A stretch of 64,000 nt of DNA, taken from the NCBI RefSeq assembly GCF_025264645.1, contig NZ_CP073696.1, forward strand, positions 2,790,001 through 2,854,000, written 5' to 3'. This document shows, in pieces, positions 30,733 through 39,706 of this stretch. A model generated the notes under the pieces. That model worked only from the letters and a program-made list of their open reading frames with translations, searched no databases and was not told the origin of the DNA. This stretch comes from Edaphobacter lichenicola. GTDB lineage: Bacteria > Acidobacteriota > Terriglobia > Terriglobales > Acidobacteriaceae. Position 1 is the first letter of the stretch, and each line of letters starts with the position of its first letter. The position numbers and the translations under genes are program-made.

Positions 30733-31893
30733 CTAAAGCCGGACAACGCCCCCTTGCCGAAGAGCCGCAAGCGTGGGAAAACCGTCGACGGCCATCAGTA
30801 GGTCGGCTTCCGCGAGCAAACTTCTCAGAACATGAATGACGCCGTCGGTGCCATCCAAAGCAAGGCCATAAGCATAGGGACGTCCGACGCCAACGGCGCT
30901 TGCTCCCATTGCCAGAGCCTTGACGATATCGCTGCCGTGACGAACGCCGGAGTCGAACAGGACCGGGATGCTTCCACTAGCTTCCACAATGGCGGGGAGC
31001 ATATCGATGGCGGCGACGCCACCGTTCGCCTGGCGTCCTCCATGATTGGAGCAGAAGATGCCATCCGCACCTCCATCGATGGAGCGCCTTGCATCGTCGG
31101 GATGACAGATTCCCTTCAGGATGAGAGGAAGTTTGGTAAGAGAACGCAACCAGGGAAGGTCAGCCCATGTAAGAACTTTGCCGAAGGTTTCAGCCCATTG
31201 CATGATCGCACCAGACGGGTCTTCTTCCGGAGTCTTCGCGAGTAGGGCCCGGAAACACGGATCGGTAAAGTAGTTTTGCAGCACATGTCCGCGCAGTTGC
31301 GGGAAGTTGGCGCTATTGAGATCGCGCGGACGCCATCCGGTGAGCCAGGTGTCGAGGGTGACGACGATCCCTTTAAAACCCGCGGCCTCGGCGCGATAAA
31401 CCAGGCTTTCAGCGAGCTTTTTGTCCTTTGGCGTGTAGAGCTGGAAAAATCCCGGAGTGTCTCCCAGGTTCTTGGCGACGGTCTCAATCGGGTCATTTGA
31501 CAGGGTCGACGCTATCATGGGGACGCCTGTCCGGGCCGATGCTTTTGCGACATCAAGATCGCCGTGGCCGTCCGGGGTACAGATGCCAAGGACGCCAATC
31601 GGGCTGAGAAAGATGGGGCAAGGCAGCTTGAGACCGAAGAGCTCGATCGAGAGATCACGGGTCGTACAGTCCACCATCATGCGAGGAACCAAGCCCCAGT
31701 GATTGAATGCCTCCGCATTATGACGTTGCGTGAACTCATCGCCGCAACCGCCTTGAACGTACGACAGAACCGAGGCCGGCATCGACGCTTCGGCCCGCTG
31801 CTCCAGAAGCTTGAAGTCGACGGGAAGCTTGGGAAGCAAATTGCTAAGGCCGCTGAGATAGATCTCGTTTTGATAGTCGCCGAAGTGAGGCAT
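30733..31893 (-). CDS. FMN-dependent alpha-hydroxyacid oxidase / lactate monooxygenase-like
   Basis: 386 residues. Key residues of the family are in place: Tyr45 in S-Y-V-Q-G-G, S-P-I-G-V-L-G, Tyr153 in F-Q-L-Y-T-P, Lys260 in L-I-L-K-G-I, catalytic His284 in S-N-H-G-G-R-Q, and the FMN phosphate loop D-S-G-V-R-H-G-S-D-I-V-K-A-L-A-M-G-A. Length and the N-terminus (Y-Q-N-E-I-Y-L-S-G-L) resemble lactate 2-monooxygenase. Role: oxidation of an L-2-hydroxy acid to the 2-oxo acid, or its oxidative decarboxylation. GAAGGA precedes the ATG. It is divergent from the Fe-alcohol dehydrogenase, with a shared promoter region that holds an inverted repeat. Confidence 0.87.
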   Translation of the reverse strand: MPHFGDYQNEIYLSGLSNLLPKLPVDFKLLEQRAEASMPASVLSYVQGGCGDEFTQRHNAEAFNHWGLVPRMMVDCTTRDLSIELFGLKLPCPIFLSPIGVLGICTPDGHGDLDVAKASARTGVPMIASTLSNDPIETVAKNLGDTPGFFQLYTPKDKKLAESLVYRAEAAGFKGIVVTLDTWLTGWRPRDLNSANFPQLRGHVLQNYFTDPCFRALLAKTPEEDPSGAIMQWAETFGKVLTWADLPWLRSLTKLPLILKGICHPDDARRSIDGGADGIFCSNHGGRQANGGVAAIDMLPAIVEASGSIPVLFDSGVRHGSDIVKALAMGASAVGVGRPYAYGLALDGTDGVIHVLRSLLAEADLLMAVDGFPTLAALRQGGVVRL

Positions 31894-31985
31894 GCTGTCC
31901 TTCTATTCCTATCTCGATACTCAATCCTGCTGAGACCGCTTGTTTCGAGCACTTTCTTGAAAGACGCTAAATAAAGTCCCGGTCA

Positions 31986-32002
31986 CTTACCAACCCGGTA
32001 AG
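31986..32002. promoter_or_regulatory. Inverted repeat between two divergent oxidoreductase genes
   Basis: CTTACC-AACCC-GGTAAG (6-base perfect arms) lies about 95 bases from the start of the FMN oxidase and 80 from the Fe-dehydrogenase. A site here could control both genes. The half-site CTTAC also occurs in the HxlR-type palindrome at 24178, which may be chance. Confidence 0.35.
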
Positions 32003-32082
32003 ATACTTGTCGCGGAGAATTGTTGTCACCAAAATTCACCAACACCGAGAAGTTGCGTGGAAACCAGGTTGGGGAGTAATTG

Positions 32083-33243
32083 ATGAGTGCTGAGATTCGG
32101 ATTCCCTCCATCGTCAAGATCGGTGGTGGATCGTTTGCTGAAGTAGCGGGCTTGCTCTTGCGTCTTCAGTGCAGGCGACCGCTCATTGTGACTGATCCAT
32201 TCCTGATGAGTAGTGGGCTGCCCAAGCGACTGAGGACACAGATACAAGATGCCGGCCTGAGCTGTGAGATCTTTCATCAAACCAAGGCAGATCCGACCAC
32301 GGCGATCGTCGAGGAAGGGGTTCGCGTCTTCGTAGGGGGCGGCCACGACAGCCTGGTGAGCCTTGGTGGGGGAAGCCCGATCGACACGGCCAAAGCCATT
32401 GGCCTGATGGCAACCAATGGTGGCAAGGTGAGCGACTTCAAAACACCGAAGACTCCCTGTATCGATTGTCCAATCCATCTGGCCATTCCGACGACCGCCG
32501 GCACCGGATCGGAAGTTACGCGGTTCACCGTCATCACAGATGTAGAGACCGGGGAGAAGATGCTCGTCGCCGGGGATGTTCTTCTTCCCACCGCCGCAGT
32601 CGTGGACTATGAGTTGACGCTCACCATGCCGCCCCGATTGACCGCGGACACCGGCATCGACTCTCTGACGCACGCCATCGAGGCGTATGTCAGCCGAAAA
32701 GCCAGTTCGTTTACCGATGCACTTGCACTCGCAGCCATGAAAACCATCTGGCGAGAGCTTCCGATCAGCTTTCTCGAACCGGGAAACCACACTGCCCGTG
32801 CGGCCATGATGTTGGCCGCAACACAGGCAGGCATCGCATTTTCTAACGCAAGCGTAGCTCTCGTCCATGGCATGAGCCGCCCCCTCGGAGCATACTTTCA
32901 TGTTCCCCATGGACTTTCTAATGCTATGTTGCTGCCTGCGGTAACAGCCTTTTCGGTAGAGGCTGCGGTCGGGCGTTACGCAGATTGCGCGCGAACGATG
33001 GGAGTGATATCGGCCGACACCACGGATGAAGTGGCGGTCCATTATTTGATCCAAAGTCTCTATCAACGCAATGCCGAACTTCAGGTACCCTCGCCGAGAC
33101 AGTTCGGAATCGATAAAGGACAGTACTTTGACTTGATTCCCAGCATGACGGCACAAGCGTTCGCCTCCGGATCGCCGCAGAATAACCCACGTATCCCGAC
33201 AGCGGAAGATGTTGAAGCTATCTACCGGCAAGCGTGGCAGTGA
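32083..33243 (+). CDS. Iron-containing alcohol dehydrogenase
   Basis: 386 residues, group III (Fe) ADH. The NAD-binding motif G-G-G-S-P-I-D-T-A-K is at about 95. P-T-T-A-G-T-G-S-E-V-T-R-F follows at 140. The metal site is Asp194 region D-S-L-T-H-A-I-E-A-Y, H-G-M-S-R-P-L and H-V-P-H-G-L-S-N-A-M. Role: interconversion of an alcohol and an aldehyde or ketone with NAD(P)H. The ATG at 32083 follows GGGGAG. It is the only plus-strand gene between the FMN oxidase and the Baeyer-Villiger enzyme, with which it converges. It could supply the ketone to the latter (inference). Confidence 0.9.
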   Translation: MSAEIRIPSIVKIGGGSFAEVAGLLLRLQCRRPLIVTDPFLMSSGLPKRLRTQIQDAGLSCEIFHQTKADPTTAIVEEGVRVFVGGGHDSLVSLGGGSPIDTAKAIGLMATNGGKVSDFKTPKTPCIDCPIHLAIPTTAGTGSEVTRFTVITDVETGEKMLVAGDVLLPTAAVVDYELTLTMPPRLTADTGIDSLTHAIEAYVSRKASSFTDALALAAMKTIWRELPISFLEPGNHTARAAMMLAATQAGIAFSNASVALVHGMSRPLGAYFHVPHGLSNAMLLPAVTAFSVEAAVGRYADCARTMGVISADTTDEVAVHYLIQSLYQRNAELQVPSPRQFGIDKGQYFDLIPSMTAQAFASGSPQNNPRIPTAEDVEAIYRQAWQ

Positions 33244-33274
33244 GCGGCACCTCATGGAGGTATTTCCAAGAGCG

Positions 33275-34735
33275 CTAGCGGGCAAAGCGTATCGCTCCAT
33301 CATTCACCTTTCCGTATCGCAAGGCGATCACGTCACGCGGGTAGTTCTGGTGCAGCGTCCAAGGCTGTTTCACGCCCTGCTTCGGCAGCTGCTCGATCGC
33401 TCTTTGAACATAGCCTGAGGTTAGATTTATCATCGGCTGTTCTCCGACGGATCCCTCTATAAGGTGAGGAACTGCAGATCGCCATCCATGTCTGTCCATG
33501 TAATTGAGCAGCCGGCAGACATAAAGGCTGCTCAACTCGGCCTTCAAGGTCCAGGAAGCATTGGTGTAGCCGATCGTCAGGGCGAAGTTCGGGATTCCGC
33601 TAAACATGGTGCCCTTATAGTTGAAGGTCTTGGACAGCTCGACGCGGGAGTCATCGACGTAGATCTCGACCCCGCTGATCAGTTGGAGCTTAAGGCCGGT
33701 TGCGGTCACAATCACGTCGGCTGACAACTCCTTGCCAGATGTGAGCTTGATTCCGCCTTCTGTAAAGCTCTCGACCGAGTCGGTCACGATAGTAGCGTTG
33801 CCCTCGCGGATCGTCTTAAAGAGATCGCCATCGGGCGCGAGACAGAGCCGTTGATCCCACGGCTTGTACTTGGGAGTGAAGTGGGTCGCAACGTCGTAGT
33901 TTCCGCCTAAATGCTTCTGGGCGCCTCCGATGAGCAAGGCACTGATTTTTTCAGGTTTAGTTCGTGAGAGCCGATAGAAGTACATGCCAAGCAGGATGTT
34001 CTTCCAACGTGCCAGGCGAGAGGTCACCTTCTCCGGCAGATAACGTTTGAGACCGACCACGAACGGGTCGATGCCAGGCCGCGCAAAGATGTAGGAGGGC
34101 GATCGCTGCAGCATGGTGACGTGGGCTGCGGTCTTCGCCATGGAAGGCACGAGCGTGACCGCCGTCGCGCCACTGCCGATGATGACCACTTGCTTGCCGG
34201 CGTAGTCAAGATCGGTTGGCCATTGTTGCGGATGCACGATGCGGCCGCGAAAGCGGTCGGCGCCAGGAAACTCCGGCATGTGGCCCTTATCGTAGTTGTA
34301 GTAACCGGTGCACATGAAGAGAAACGAACAGGTACAGCTAGTCCGTTCACGCGATGGACCACTTTCCATCTCCACAGTCCAACACGCCTGTTCGGATGAC
34401 CATCGCACCTGGACGACCCTGTGGTTATAGCGAATGTGGCGATCGATGCCATACTCTTCCGCGGTTTCCTTCAAGTAGCTGAGGATGGTCGCGCCTTCGG
34501 CAATGGCCTTCTCCTCGGTCCATGGCCGGAAGGAGAAGCCCATAGTTTGCATATCGGAGTCAGACCGGATACCGGGGTAGCGAAATAGATCCCATGTGCC
34601 CCCGAGTGCTTTGCGGCCTTCGACTATAAGAAACGTCTTCTTTGGGCAGTGCACCTGGAGATGATGAGCTGCACCGATCCCAGATAAGCCCGCGCCTACA
34701 ATAACTACGTCGAAATGTTCTGTCATTTGGCTCAT
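33275..34735 (-). CDS. Baeyer-Villiger / flavin-containing monooxygenase
   Basis: 486 residues. FAD motif G-A-G-L-S-G-I-G is near the N-terminus, R-Y-P-G-I-R-S-D follows, and the NADPH motif is G-S-G-A-T-A. Just before the latter stands F-R-G-R-I-V-H-P-Q-Q-W-P, an exact match to the type I BVMO fingerprint F-x-G-x-x-x-H-x-x-x-W-[P/D]. Role: oxygen insertion next to a carbonyl, turning a ketone into an ester or lactone; EthA-like members fit this length. Of the possible starts I chose the ATG at 34735; the ATG at 34726 is nearly as good. An esterase to complete the route is only present as a relic (43494-43850). Confidence 0.88.
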   Translation of the reverse strand: MSQMTEHFDVVIVGAGLSGIGAAHHLQVHCPKKTFLIVEGRKALGGTWDLFRYPGIRSDSDMQTMGFSFRPWTEEKAIAEGATILSYLKETAEEYGIDRHIRYNHRVVQVRWSSEQACWTVEMESGPSRERTSCTCSFLFMCTGYYNYDKGHMPEFPGADRFRGRIVHPQQWPTDLDYAGKQVVIIGSGATAVTLVPSMAKTAAHVTMLQRSPSYIFARPGIDPFVVGLKRYLPEKVTSRLARWKNILLGMYFYRLSRTKPEKISALLIGGAQKHLGGNYDVATHFTPKYKPWDQRLCLAPDGDLFKTIREGNATIVTDSVESFTEGGIKLTSGKELSADVIVTATGLKLQLISGVEIYVDDSRVELSKTFNYKGTMFSGIPNFALTIGYTNASWTLKAELSSLYVCRLLNYMDRHGWRSAVPHLIEGSVGEQPMINLTSGYVQRAIEQLPKQGVKQPWTLHQNYPRDVIALRYGKVNDGAIRFAR

Positions 34736-34823
34736 CTTTCGGCTTTGTAGTGGTTTAGGTGGCAAAGGGCGGAAAGATCGAAGACCACCATTCGACTTGA
34801 AGGAGGTGCATAGCGTGCGATTG

Positions 34824-35315
34824 CTAACCGCGACTTGGACGCATCGGCGGCTCTTCGCTCAGGGCACGGTAGAGAGCCAGCAACGTTGCGATGCTGCCAA
34901 GAACTGCTCCGTAGACAGTCTTAAAGAGGAGTACGTTACGGAAGCTAACACGATTGGGAAAGACCCGCGGGAGTATGAACGCATTGCAAAGGACCAGAAA
35001 GCAGGTGAAGAGAAGGGCCATGACAATTGCCCTGATATAAGGATTGCCCGAAGCTACCGTTTGGCGATCCACGTATGTGGGAAGAGTTCCCGTACGCCTG
35101 CGATGACGTGCTATCAAAGTAGGAACCGACATGCTGAGGGCAGTCACCAAAAAGGTTTCACCGATCGAATCCATAAGGAGGCTGCCAGGGCCGGTTGCGG
35201 GGACACTATCACGTCCGTGAAAAAGAGCGAACGCAGCCGCAAGGTTGAGAACGCCATTACAAAGACCGCTCATCGCCGTTTCAACGGCTAAGTAATTCGA
35301 TGCACTACCATGCAT
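34824..35315 (-). CDS. Small integral membrane protein, unknown function
   Basis: 163 residues with about four hydrophobic helices: A-M-S-G-L-C-N-G-V-L-N-L-A-A-A-F-A-L-F, T-F-L-V-T-A-L-S-M-S-V-P-T-L-I, I-V-M-A-L-L-F-T-C-F-L-V-L-C-N-A-F-I-L, and V-Y-G-A-V-L-G-S-I-A-T-L-L-A-L. Basic loops (R-H-R-R-R) suggest cytoplasmic orientation. I do not recognise the family. The ATG at 35315 has AAAGGA at good spacing, which decides the start over the open frame to 35366. It lies between the monooxygenase and the TonB receptor on the same strand and could be co-transcribed with the former. Confidence 0.65.
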   Translation of the reverse strand: MHGSASNYLAVETAMSGLCNGVLNLAAAFALFHGRDSVPATGPGSLLMDSIGETFLVTALSMSVPTLIARHRRRTGTLPTYVDRQTVASGNPYIRAIVMALLFTCFLVLCNAFILPRVFPNRVSFRNVLLFKTVYGAVLGSIATLLALYRALSEEPPMRPSRG

Positions 35316-35417
35316 TGGGGTTCCTTTCGCAACTGCCTCATGCAGATCTTCTCGACGATTCAACATGGATCACCCGACATCCTTTCAGCAAGGCATCGAT
35401 CTTCTTCGCACAGTCTG

Positions 35418-38400
35418 TCAGAACGAGAGCTCCATGCCGAAGCTAATCTGCCGCGGAGGGGCGGAAGATTCAAATGCCAAGGGGTCGCTCAGTTGAGACG
35501 GCCCGTTGGGTCGGAAGCCTATGGAGTTATACGGTCCGTTGAGGAGATTCACATTCCCTTCCGGGGTCGAGACAACAGCGGACGTCGTGAGTCCTGTCGT
35601 TGGATCGGTGACTGCCGTATTTGGAAAGATATTTTGAACGCTGGTGAAGTTCGTGTGGTTAAGAATGTTTGCCGCCTGTGCAATCAGTTCAAGACGGAGA
35701 CTGGAGTCTTTCTTGAGCACGATGGCTTTCGATATCCTCATATCAAAACTTGCATAGCCCGGCCCCTTTCCTTGGTTGCGTTCTTCGTTGAACGGACGTG
35801 CTTCACTGGTGTGGCCACTCGTTCCGTTAGACTCGATTCCTGGAACTAGCATGGTGAAAGGGACGCCGCTGCGCACCGAGACGATCGGCGCGATCGTGAA
35901 ATTCGAAAGCAGCGCGGATTCCAGGCTTCCGCCGATACGTACTGGGCTTGTGTACACGGCGTTGGCGACGAAGCTGTTCGTGATATTAAAAGATGACCGA
36001 GCATAATCGCGGTTTAACAAGCCAGGCCGGAATGGGGTGCTCTGTGAGCTAAAGTCGCTAGTGTTATCCAGGGCGCTGCTATAGGTGTAGTTCACTTGGA
36101 ATTGCAAGCCCCGGCCGTAGCGTTTGGTGAGGGATGTCGTCAGGCCGTTGTAGTTCGAGCTTCCGTCAGATGTCGTTTGATCGTTCTCCACAATCTGCGT
36201 GTTTGGCTGGCCGTTCGTAGACCCGGGCTTGGGGGTGTAGAACGGTCCCACAAATGGATCAATCGGAAGCGCTGAGTTTTGTATATAGTTCGCTTCTTGA
36301 ATCTGTTGGATATGCACACCGCGGTAAAACTGATAGGCAACTTCAAGCGAGAGGTTCGGCGCGAGTTGCTGCGCTATGCTGGCGCTGGCCTGGAGGGAAT
36401 ATTGAGCCTTGAAATTGGGAGACACGGAGAAGAAGGCGCCGTTCTGCTGGTTGGGCCCCGAAGGCACAATGTCGATGCCCAACGATGACAGTTGCCCGAG
36501 ACTAAGTGCCGGGTTGGGATTAGCGACTGTCGCGAGGCTTCGTTCGAGCGCACCGGCGCCCTCCAACTGGCCGATTTGGTTTGGAGCAGTAACGACAGAA
36601 GCATAGACATGATTTGCGCTGCCGCTTAGAGTCGTCGAGGTAAACGGTACGATGAAAAGCACCGGAGCGGTAAATAGGCCGGCACCTGCACGCAACACTG
36701 TTTTTCCGTTGCCGAAGGTATCTAGCGCAACCCCTAAGCGTGGCGAGAAAAATGTGTTCGTGGGGTAGTTATCCGGCACCGGATCGATGTCCAGCCGGCC
36801 GCCGTAGTTCAAGGTCAGGTTAGGCAAAGCTTTCCAGGAATCCTGAGCATAGAAGCCAATTGGATTGGTCGTAGCGTTGTACTGTCCGTTTCCCGATCCT
36901 TGCAGCAAAGCCAAGGGTAGACCAACAACATACAACTGAGAGGCACTGAGATTCGTGTTCGGTGGTCCGGTTACCGGGTAGCCGTTCATCAGGTTGAAGG
37001 CAGCGACGGATTCTTGCAGGTTCCCGTAGGGAGTAGCCCCGTAGAGATCGATGATCGGAATTGCGCCGTCGAAGTACTCATATTCGCCTCCGAACAAGAA
37101 GGCCTGGAAGATGTCATACTGCACCGGACGGTAGGACTCTCCGAACTTCATGTTGTGCTTGCCCTTGGTCCAGGAGAGGTCATCATCGAATTGATACTGG
37201 TTCTGGCGTTGGTTATATGGGAAGTCGAAGGGAGTGCCTTGAATGCCAAGACTTCCCAGGTCGAACTCGGCCCCGCCTGGATGAGGGGCGACGTTCTTGG
37301 AGGAATTATCCGGGACCACCTGGACACGGACCGTATTGACGAGATTGGGGTTGAAGACGTGGTTCCAAGAGGTAGTAATTGTGTAATCCCGCAAAGTCTG
37401 AATGATGGAAGTGAAGCGCGGAACTCCGCCGGGTCCTGTTACCTGGTTGCCTTCGCGTGAGAGTGAGAAGCGAAGCGAAAAGGAATTGGCCTGATTAGGT
37501 TGATAGTCGAGCCGAGTGACCCAGTTGTTATATCGCCCCTGTTGGTTTGGCGGAGCCTGGACAGCGCCTCCGTTTGCGTTTCCATTGAATGTGCCGCTGT
37601 TGGGAGAGATCAGCGCATTGTAGATGGGGTCTTTGATCGGTGTAAAGATCGACGATCCCAAAAAATAGGCTCCCAGGCCAGCGATGCGGGGATCGATCGA
37701 GCCCCCAGTTGCGGCCAACTGGGTCAGATAGCACGCCTGCGTGACTGGAGCGGGACAGGAAGTTCCATTAAAACCGTTTGTCTGTCCGGCGACCCCTTGC
37801 GCCGCGGCGGTATCTACCAGGTTGACAGTCACATTGCTGTCAAGCTTCTGCCGCTCGTAAGATGTAAAGAAAAATAGTTTATCTCTCTTGATCGCCCCCC
37901 CGAACGACCCTCCGTAGATGACGCTTTGCTCAAACGGTTTCGTGCCGGCCGACGGACCGAAACTGTTGAAGTAATTTGCCGCATCCGTATTCTCGTCGTG
38001 GAAGTAGCCGAAAGCGTTGCCATGAAATTTGTTGGTACCGCTTTTGGTGATCACGTTGATGGCCGATCCCACCGTGAATCCAAACTCCGCGCCAAAGGCG
38101 TTGCGGTTCACTTGAAACTCCTGGACCGAATCCTGTGGCACATGGGCTACGCGGGGTGCACCAGAGCCGTAGTCATTCTGGCCGCCATCGATGGTGAACA
38201 GATTGGAGCGTCCATTGCTGCCGCCGATTGAAAAGCCGGATGTCTGGTAGCCTGTGCCGATGTTAGGGTCTTGAATCGATGGTGCTGTCGAATCGACTAC
38301 CCCAGGTAGGGTGTAGATGGTTTGAGCGAAGTTGCGGGAAATGTTAGGAAGATTGACCTCTTGACGATCATTGATTGTGTTTGCCTGCTGAGTCTGAGCC

Positions 38401-38867
38401 GTATCGATCAGCGGTGCTGAGTTGCCCGTCACTTCAACGGTTGCGCTGGCAGTTCCGATGCTCAGGTGGGCGTCGAAAACCACGGTTTGCCCGACCGTGA
38501 CCACGACCTGATCGGCAATCTCTTTCTTGAACCCCGGCGCATCAACCTCAACGGTGTACGTTCCCGGATTCAGCGAAAAGACTTGATAGGTTCCGTCAGG
38601 CGAAGCAACGGTGCCCCTGGTTGTACCAGTCTCTGGATTTCTCACGGTTACTGTTGCGTTTGGAACTACGGCGCCCTGCGCGTCGAAGACGCTTCCCCTC
38701 ACAGTTCCAGTGGCATAACCGGACTGTCCCCAGGCCGGAGGAACTGACCAAAAACCTATCGCGAACAACGCTAGAAATAATCCCAAAAAAATGCTGCAAA
38801 CTTGACCGCTCACCACTTGCTTTTTGTCGTTCTTGTCAAACTTCACCGCAGACCTGACTAAGCTCAT
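35418..38867 (-). CDS. TonB-dependent receptor, Oar type
   Basis: 1149 residues. A signal segment (L-G-L-F-L-A-L-F-A-I-G-F-W, ending A-W-G-Q-S) is followed by a carboxypeptidase-regulatory-like domain (G-S-V-F-D-A-Q-G-A-V-V-P-N-A-T-V, G-T-Y-Q-V-F-S-L-N-P-G-T-Y), a plug domain (N-L-P-N-I-S-R-N-F, F-T-V-G-S-A-I-N-V-I-T-K-S-G-T-N) and a long barrel ending I-S-F-G-M-E-L-S-F. Role: TonB-energised outer-membrane uptake of a bulky substrate, here inferred to be the compound degraded by the surrounding oxidative genes. GGAG lies 9 bases before the ATG. Its promoter overlaps the 41-bp operator shared with the aldehyde dehydrogenase at 43913, next to the divergent TetR gene. Confidence 0.92.
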   Translation of the reverse strand: MSLVRSAVKFDKNDKKQVVSGQVCSIFLGLFLALFAIGFWSVPPAWGQSGYATGTVRGSVFDAQGAVVPNATVTVRNPETGTTRGTVASPDGTYQVFSLNPGTYTVEVDAPGFKKEIADQVVVTVGQTVVFDAHLSIGTASATVEVTGNSAPLIDTAQTQQANTINDRQEVNLPNISRNFAQTIYTLPGVVDSTAPSIQDPNIGTGYQTSGFSIGGSNGRSNLFTIDGGQNDYGSGAPRVAHVPQDSVQEFQVNRNAFGAEFGFTVGSAINVITKSGTNKFHGNAFGYFHDENTDAANYFNSFGPSAGTKPFEQSVIYGGSFGGAIKRDKLFFFTSYERQKLDSNVTVNLVDTAAAQGVAGQTNGFNGTSCPAPVTQACYLTQLAATGGSIDPRIAGLGAYFLGSSIFTPIKDPIYNALISPNSGTFNGNANGGAVQAPPNQQGRYNNWVTRLDYQPNQANSFSLRFSLSREGNQVTGPGGVPRFTSIIQTLRDYTITTSWNHVFNPNLVNTVRVQVVPDNSSKNVAPHPGGAEFDLGSLGIQGTPFDFPYNQRQNQYQFDDDLSWTKGKHNMKFGESYRPVQYDIFQAFLFGGEYEYFDGAIPIIDLYGATPYGNLQESVAAFNLMNGYPVTGPPNTNLSASQLYVVGLPLALLQGSGNGQYNATTNPIGFYAQDSWKALPNLTLNYGGRLDIDPVPDNYPTNTFFSPRLGVALDTFGNGKTVLRAGAGLFTAPVLFIVPFTSTTLSGSANHVYASVVTAPNQIGQLEGAGALERSLATVANPNPALSLGQLSSLGIDIVPSGPNQQNGAFFSVSPNFKAQYSLQASASIAQQLAPNLSLEVAYQFYRGVHIQQIQEANYIQNSALPIDPFVGPFYTPKPGSTNGQPNTQIVENDQTTSDGSSNYNGLTTSLTKRYGRGLQFQVNYTYSSALDNTSDFSSQSTPFRPGLLNRDYARSSFNITNSFVANAVYTSPVRIGGSLESALLSNFTIAPIVSVRSGVPFTMLVPGIESNGTSGHTSEARPFNEERNQGKGPGYASFDMRISKAIVLKKDSSLRLELIAQAANILNHTNFTSVQNIFPNTAVTDPTTGLTTSAVVSTPEGNVNLLNGPYNSIGFRPNGPSQLSDPLAFESSAPPRQISFGMELSF

Positions 38868-38915
38868 ACTTCGTATCTCCGCGTGTCGATTCCTAACTTC
38901 CTTAACACGGCGGAC

Positions 38916-38956
38916 AATCTAGTCCAAACTTGATACTCTAGTCAACATTAGTTTTT
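38916..38956 (-). promoter_or_regulatory. Promoter-operator of the TonB receptor, copy 1
   Basis: Read on the minus strand, -35 TTGACT (38940-38945) and -10 TAGATT (38916-38921) are 18 bases apart. The 41-base block matches 45404-45444 at 38 of 41 positions. It contains two direct TCTAGTC elements 19 bases apart (two helical turns), with a degenerate inverted partner (CTAGTC-AA-CATTAG). It lies between the receptor and the divergent TetR gene, so it is the likely TetR operator and may also repress tetR itself. Confidence 0.75.
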
Positions 38957-39029
38957 CTAGCGTGCACTAACTGTGGCAGAATGCATGGTGGCGCGATACC
39001 TCGATGAAATCTCGAGCCGGACAAACCCT

Positions 39030-39704
39030 ATGGCGACAAAGAAGACGAAAACCATGAAGACTCTCTCCAACAGCCGCAAGTCGGATAAGCGTCGAGGCGA
39101 AATCATCCGCGCCGCGATCGAGATCATCAACACGAAGAGCTACGCCCAGGCGACGATGGTCGATATCGCCGCCGCTCTGGATCTGCGGGATGCCACGCTT
39201 TATCACTACTTCCACGACAAACGGACACTCGCCTATGCGTGCCATCGTTCGTCACTGGAAAGAGCGCAAAAGCTACTTGAAGCCTCCGATCTGACAGGGG
39301 GAATCGGCTCCGAAAAACTACGGCACTTCATCCACAGCATGCTCGTTGAATCGAAAGAACATGGTTCTCTGCTCTATCTCGGCGACTATTCGTACCTCGA
39401 TGCAGCTCAACGAAAGACAATTCGAGAGTGGGCAGACCGGCTTAAGGGCGTTATGGTGAGATTCCTGAACGAGGGCATGTCGGATGGTTCCATCGTTCTT
39501 TGTGAGCCGGAACTCGTTGTTGAGCTGCTTTTGGGAATGCTCATCTGGCTTGGGAAGTGGGTCCCATCGATCGCAGGCTTGACCCTCGAGCGATTGATGA
39601 ATGCGATAGAAACAGTTGGCTTCCATGGATTGGAACGCTCGGTCTCCGTCGCCTCTGGAAGCCGTAACAGAAAGATTCCAACTAAAAGTAGTCAGAGGAA
39701 ATAA
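39030..39704 (+). CDS. TetR-family transcriptional regulator
   Basis: 224 residues from the ATG at 39030 (the frame is open from a GTG at 38973, and the ATG at 38985 is also possible). The N-terminal helix-turn-helix is clear: G-E-I-I-R-A-A-I-E-I-I, A-T-M-V-D-I-A-A-A-L-D-L-R-D-A-T-L-Y-H-Y-F-H-D-K. The C-terminal ligand domain is helical, ending in a basic tail. Some relatives with this shape respond to acyl-CoA or fatty-acid compounds; this is only suggestive. It is divergent from the receptor gene across the 41-bp operator and ends 2 bases before the Zn-dehydrogenase gene, so it heads that operon and is probably autoregulated. Confidence 0.85.
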   Translation: MATKKTKTMKTLSNSRKSDKRRGEIIRAAIEIINTKSYAQATMVDIAAALDLRDATLYHYFHDKRTLAYACHRSSLERAQKLLEASDLTGGIGSEKLRHFIHSMLVESKEHGSLLYLGDYSYLDAAQRKTIREWADRLKGVMVRFLNEGMSDGSIVLCEPELVVELLLGMLIWLGKWVPSIAGLTLERLMNAIETVGFHGLERSVSVASGSRNRKIPTKSSQRK

Positions 39705-39706
39705 TT

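Noticed and set aside
32026..33303. A 425-codon open frame on the minus strand across the whole Fe-alcohol dehydrogenase gene.
   Set aside because: It is antisense to a gene with full family motifs, has a Cys/Arg/His-rich composition and no recognisable domain. Long antisense frames are common opposite GC-rich coding genes.
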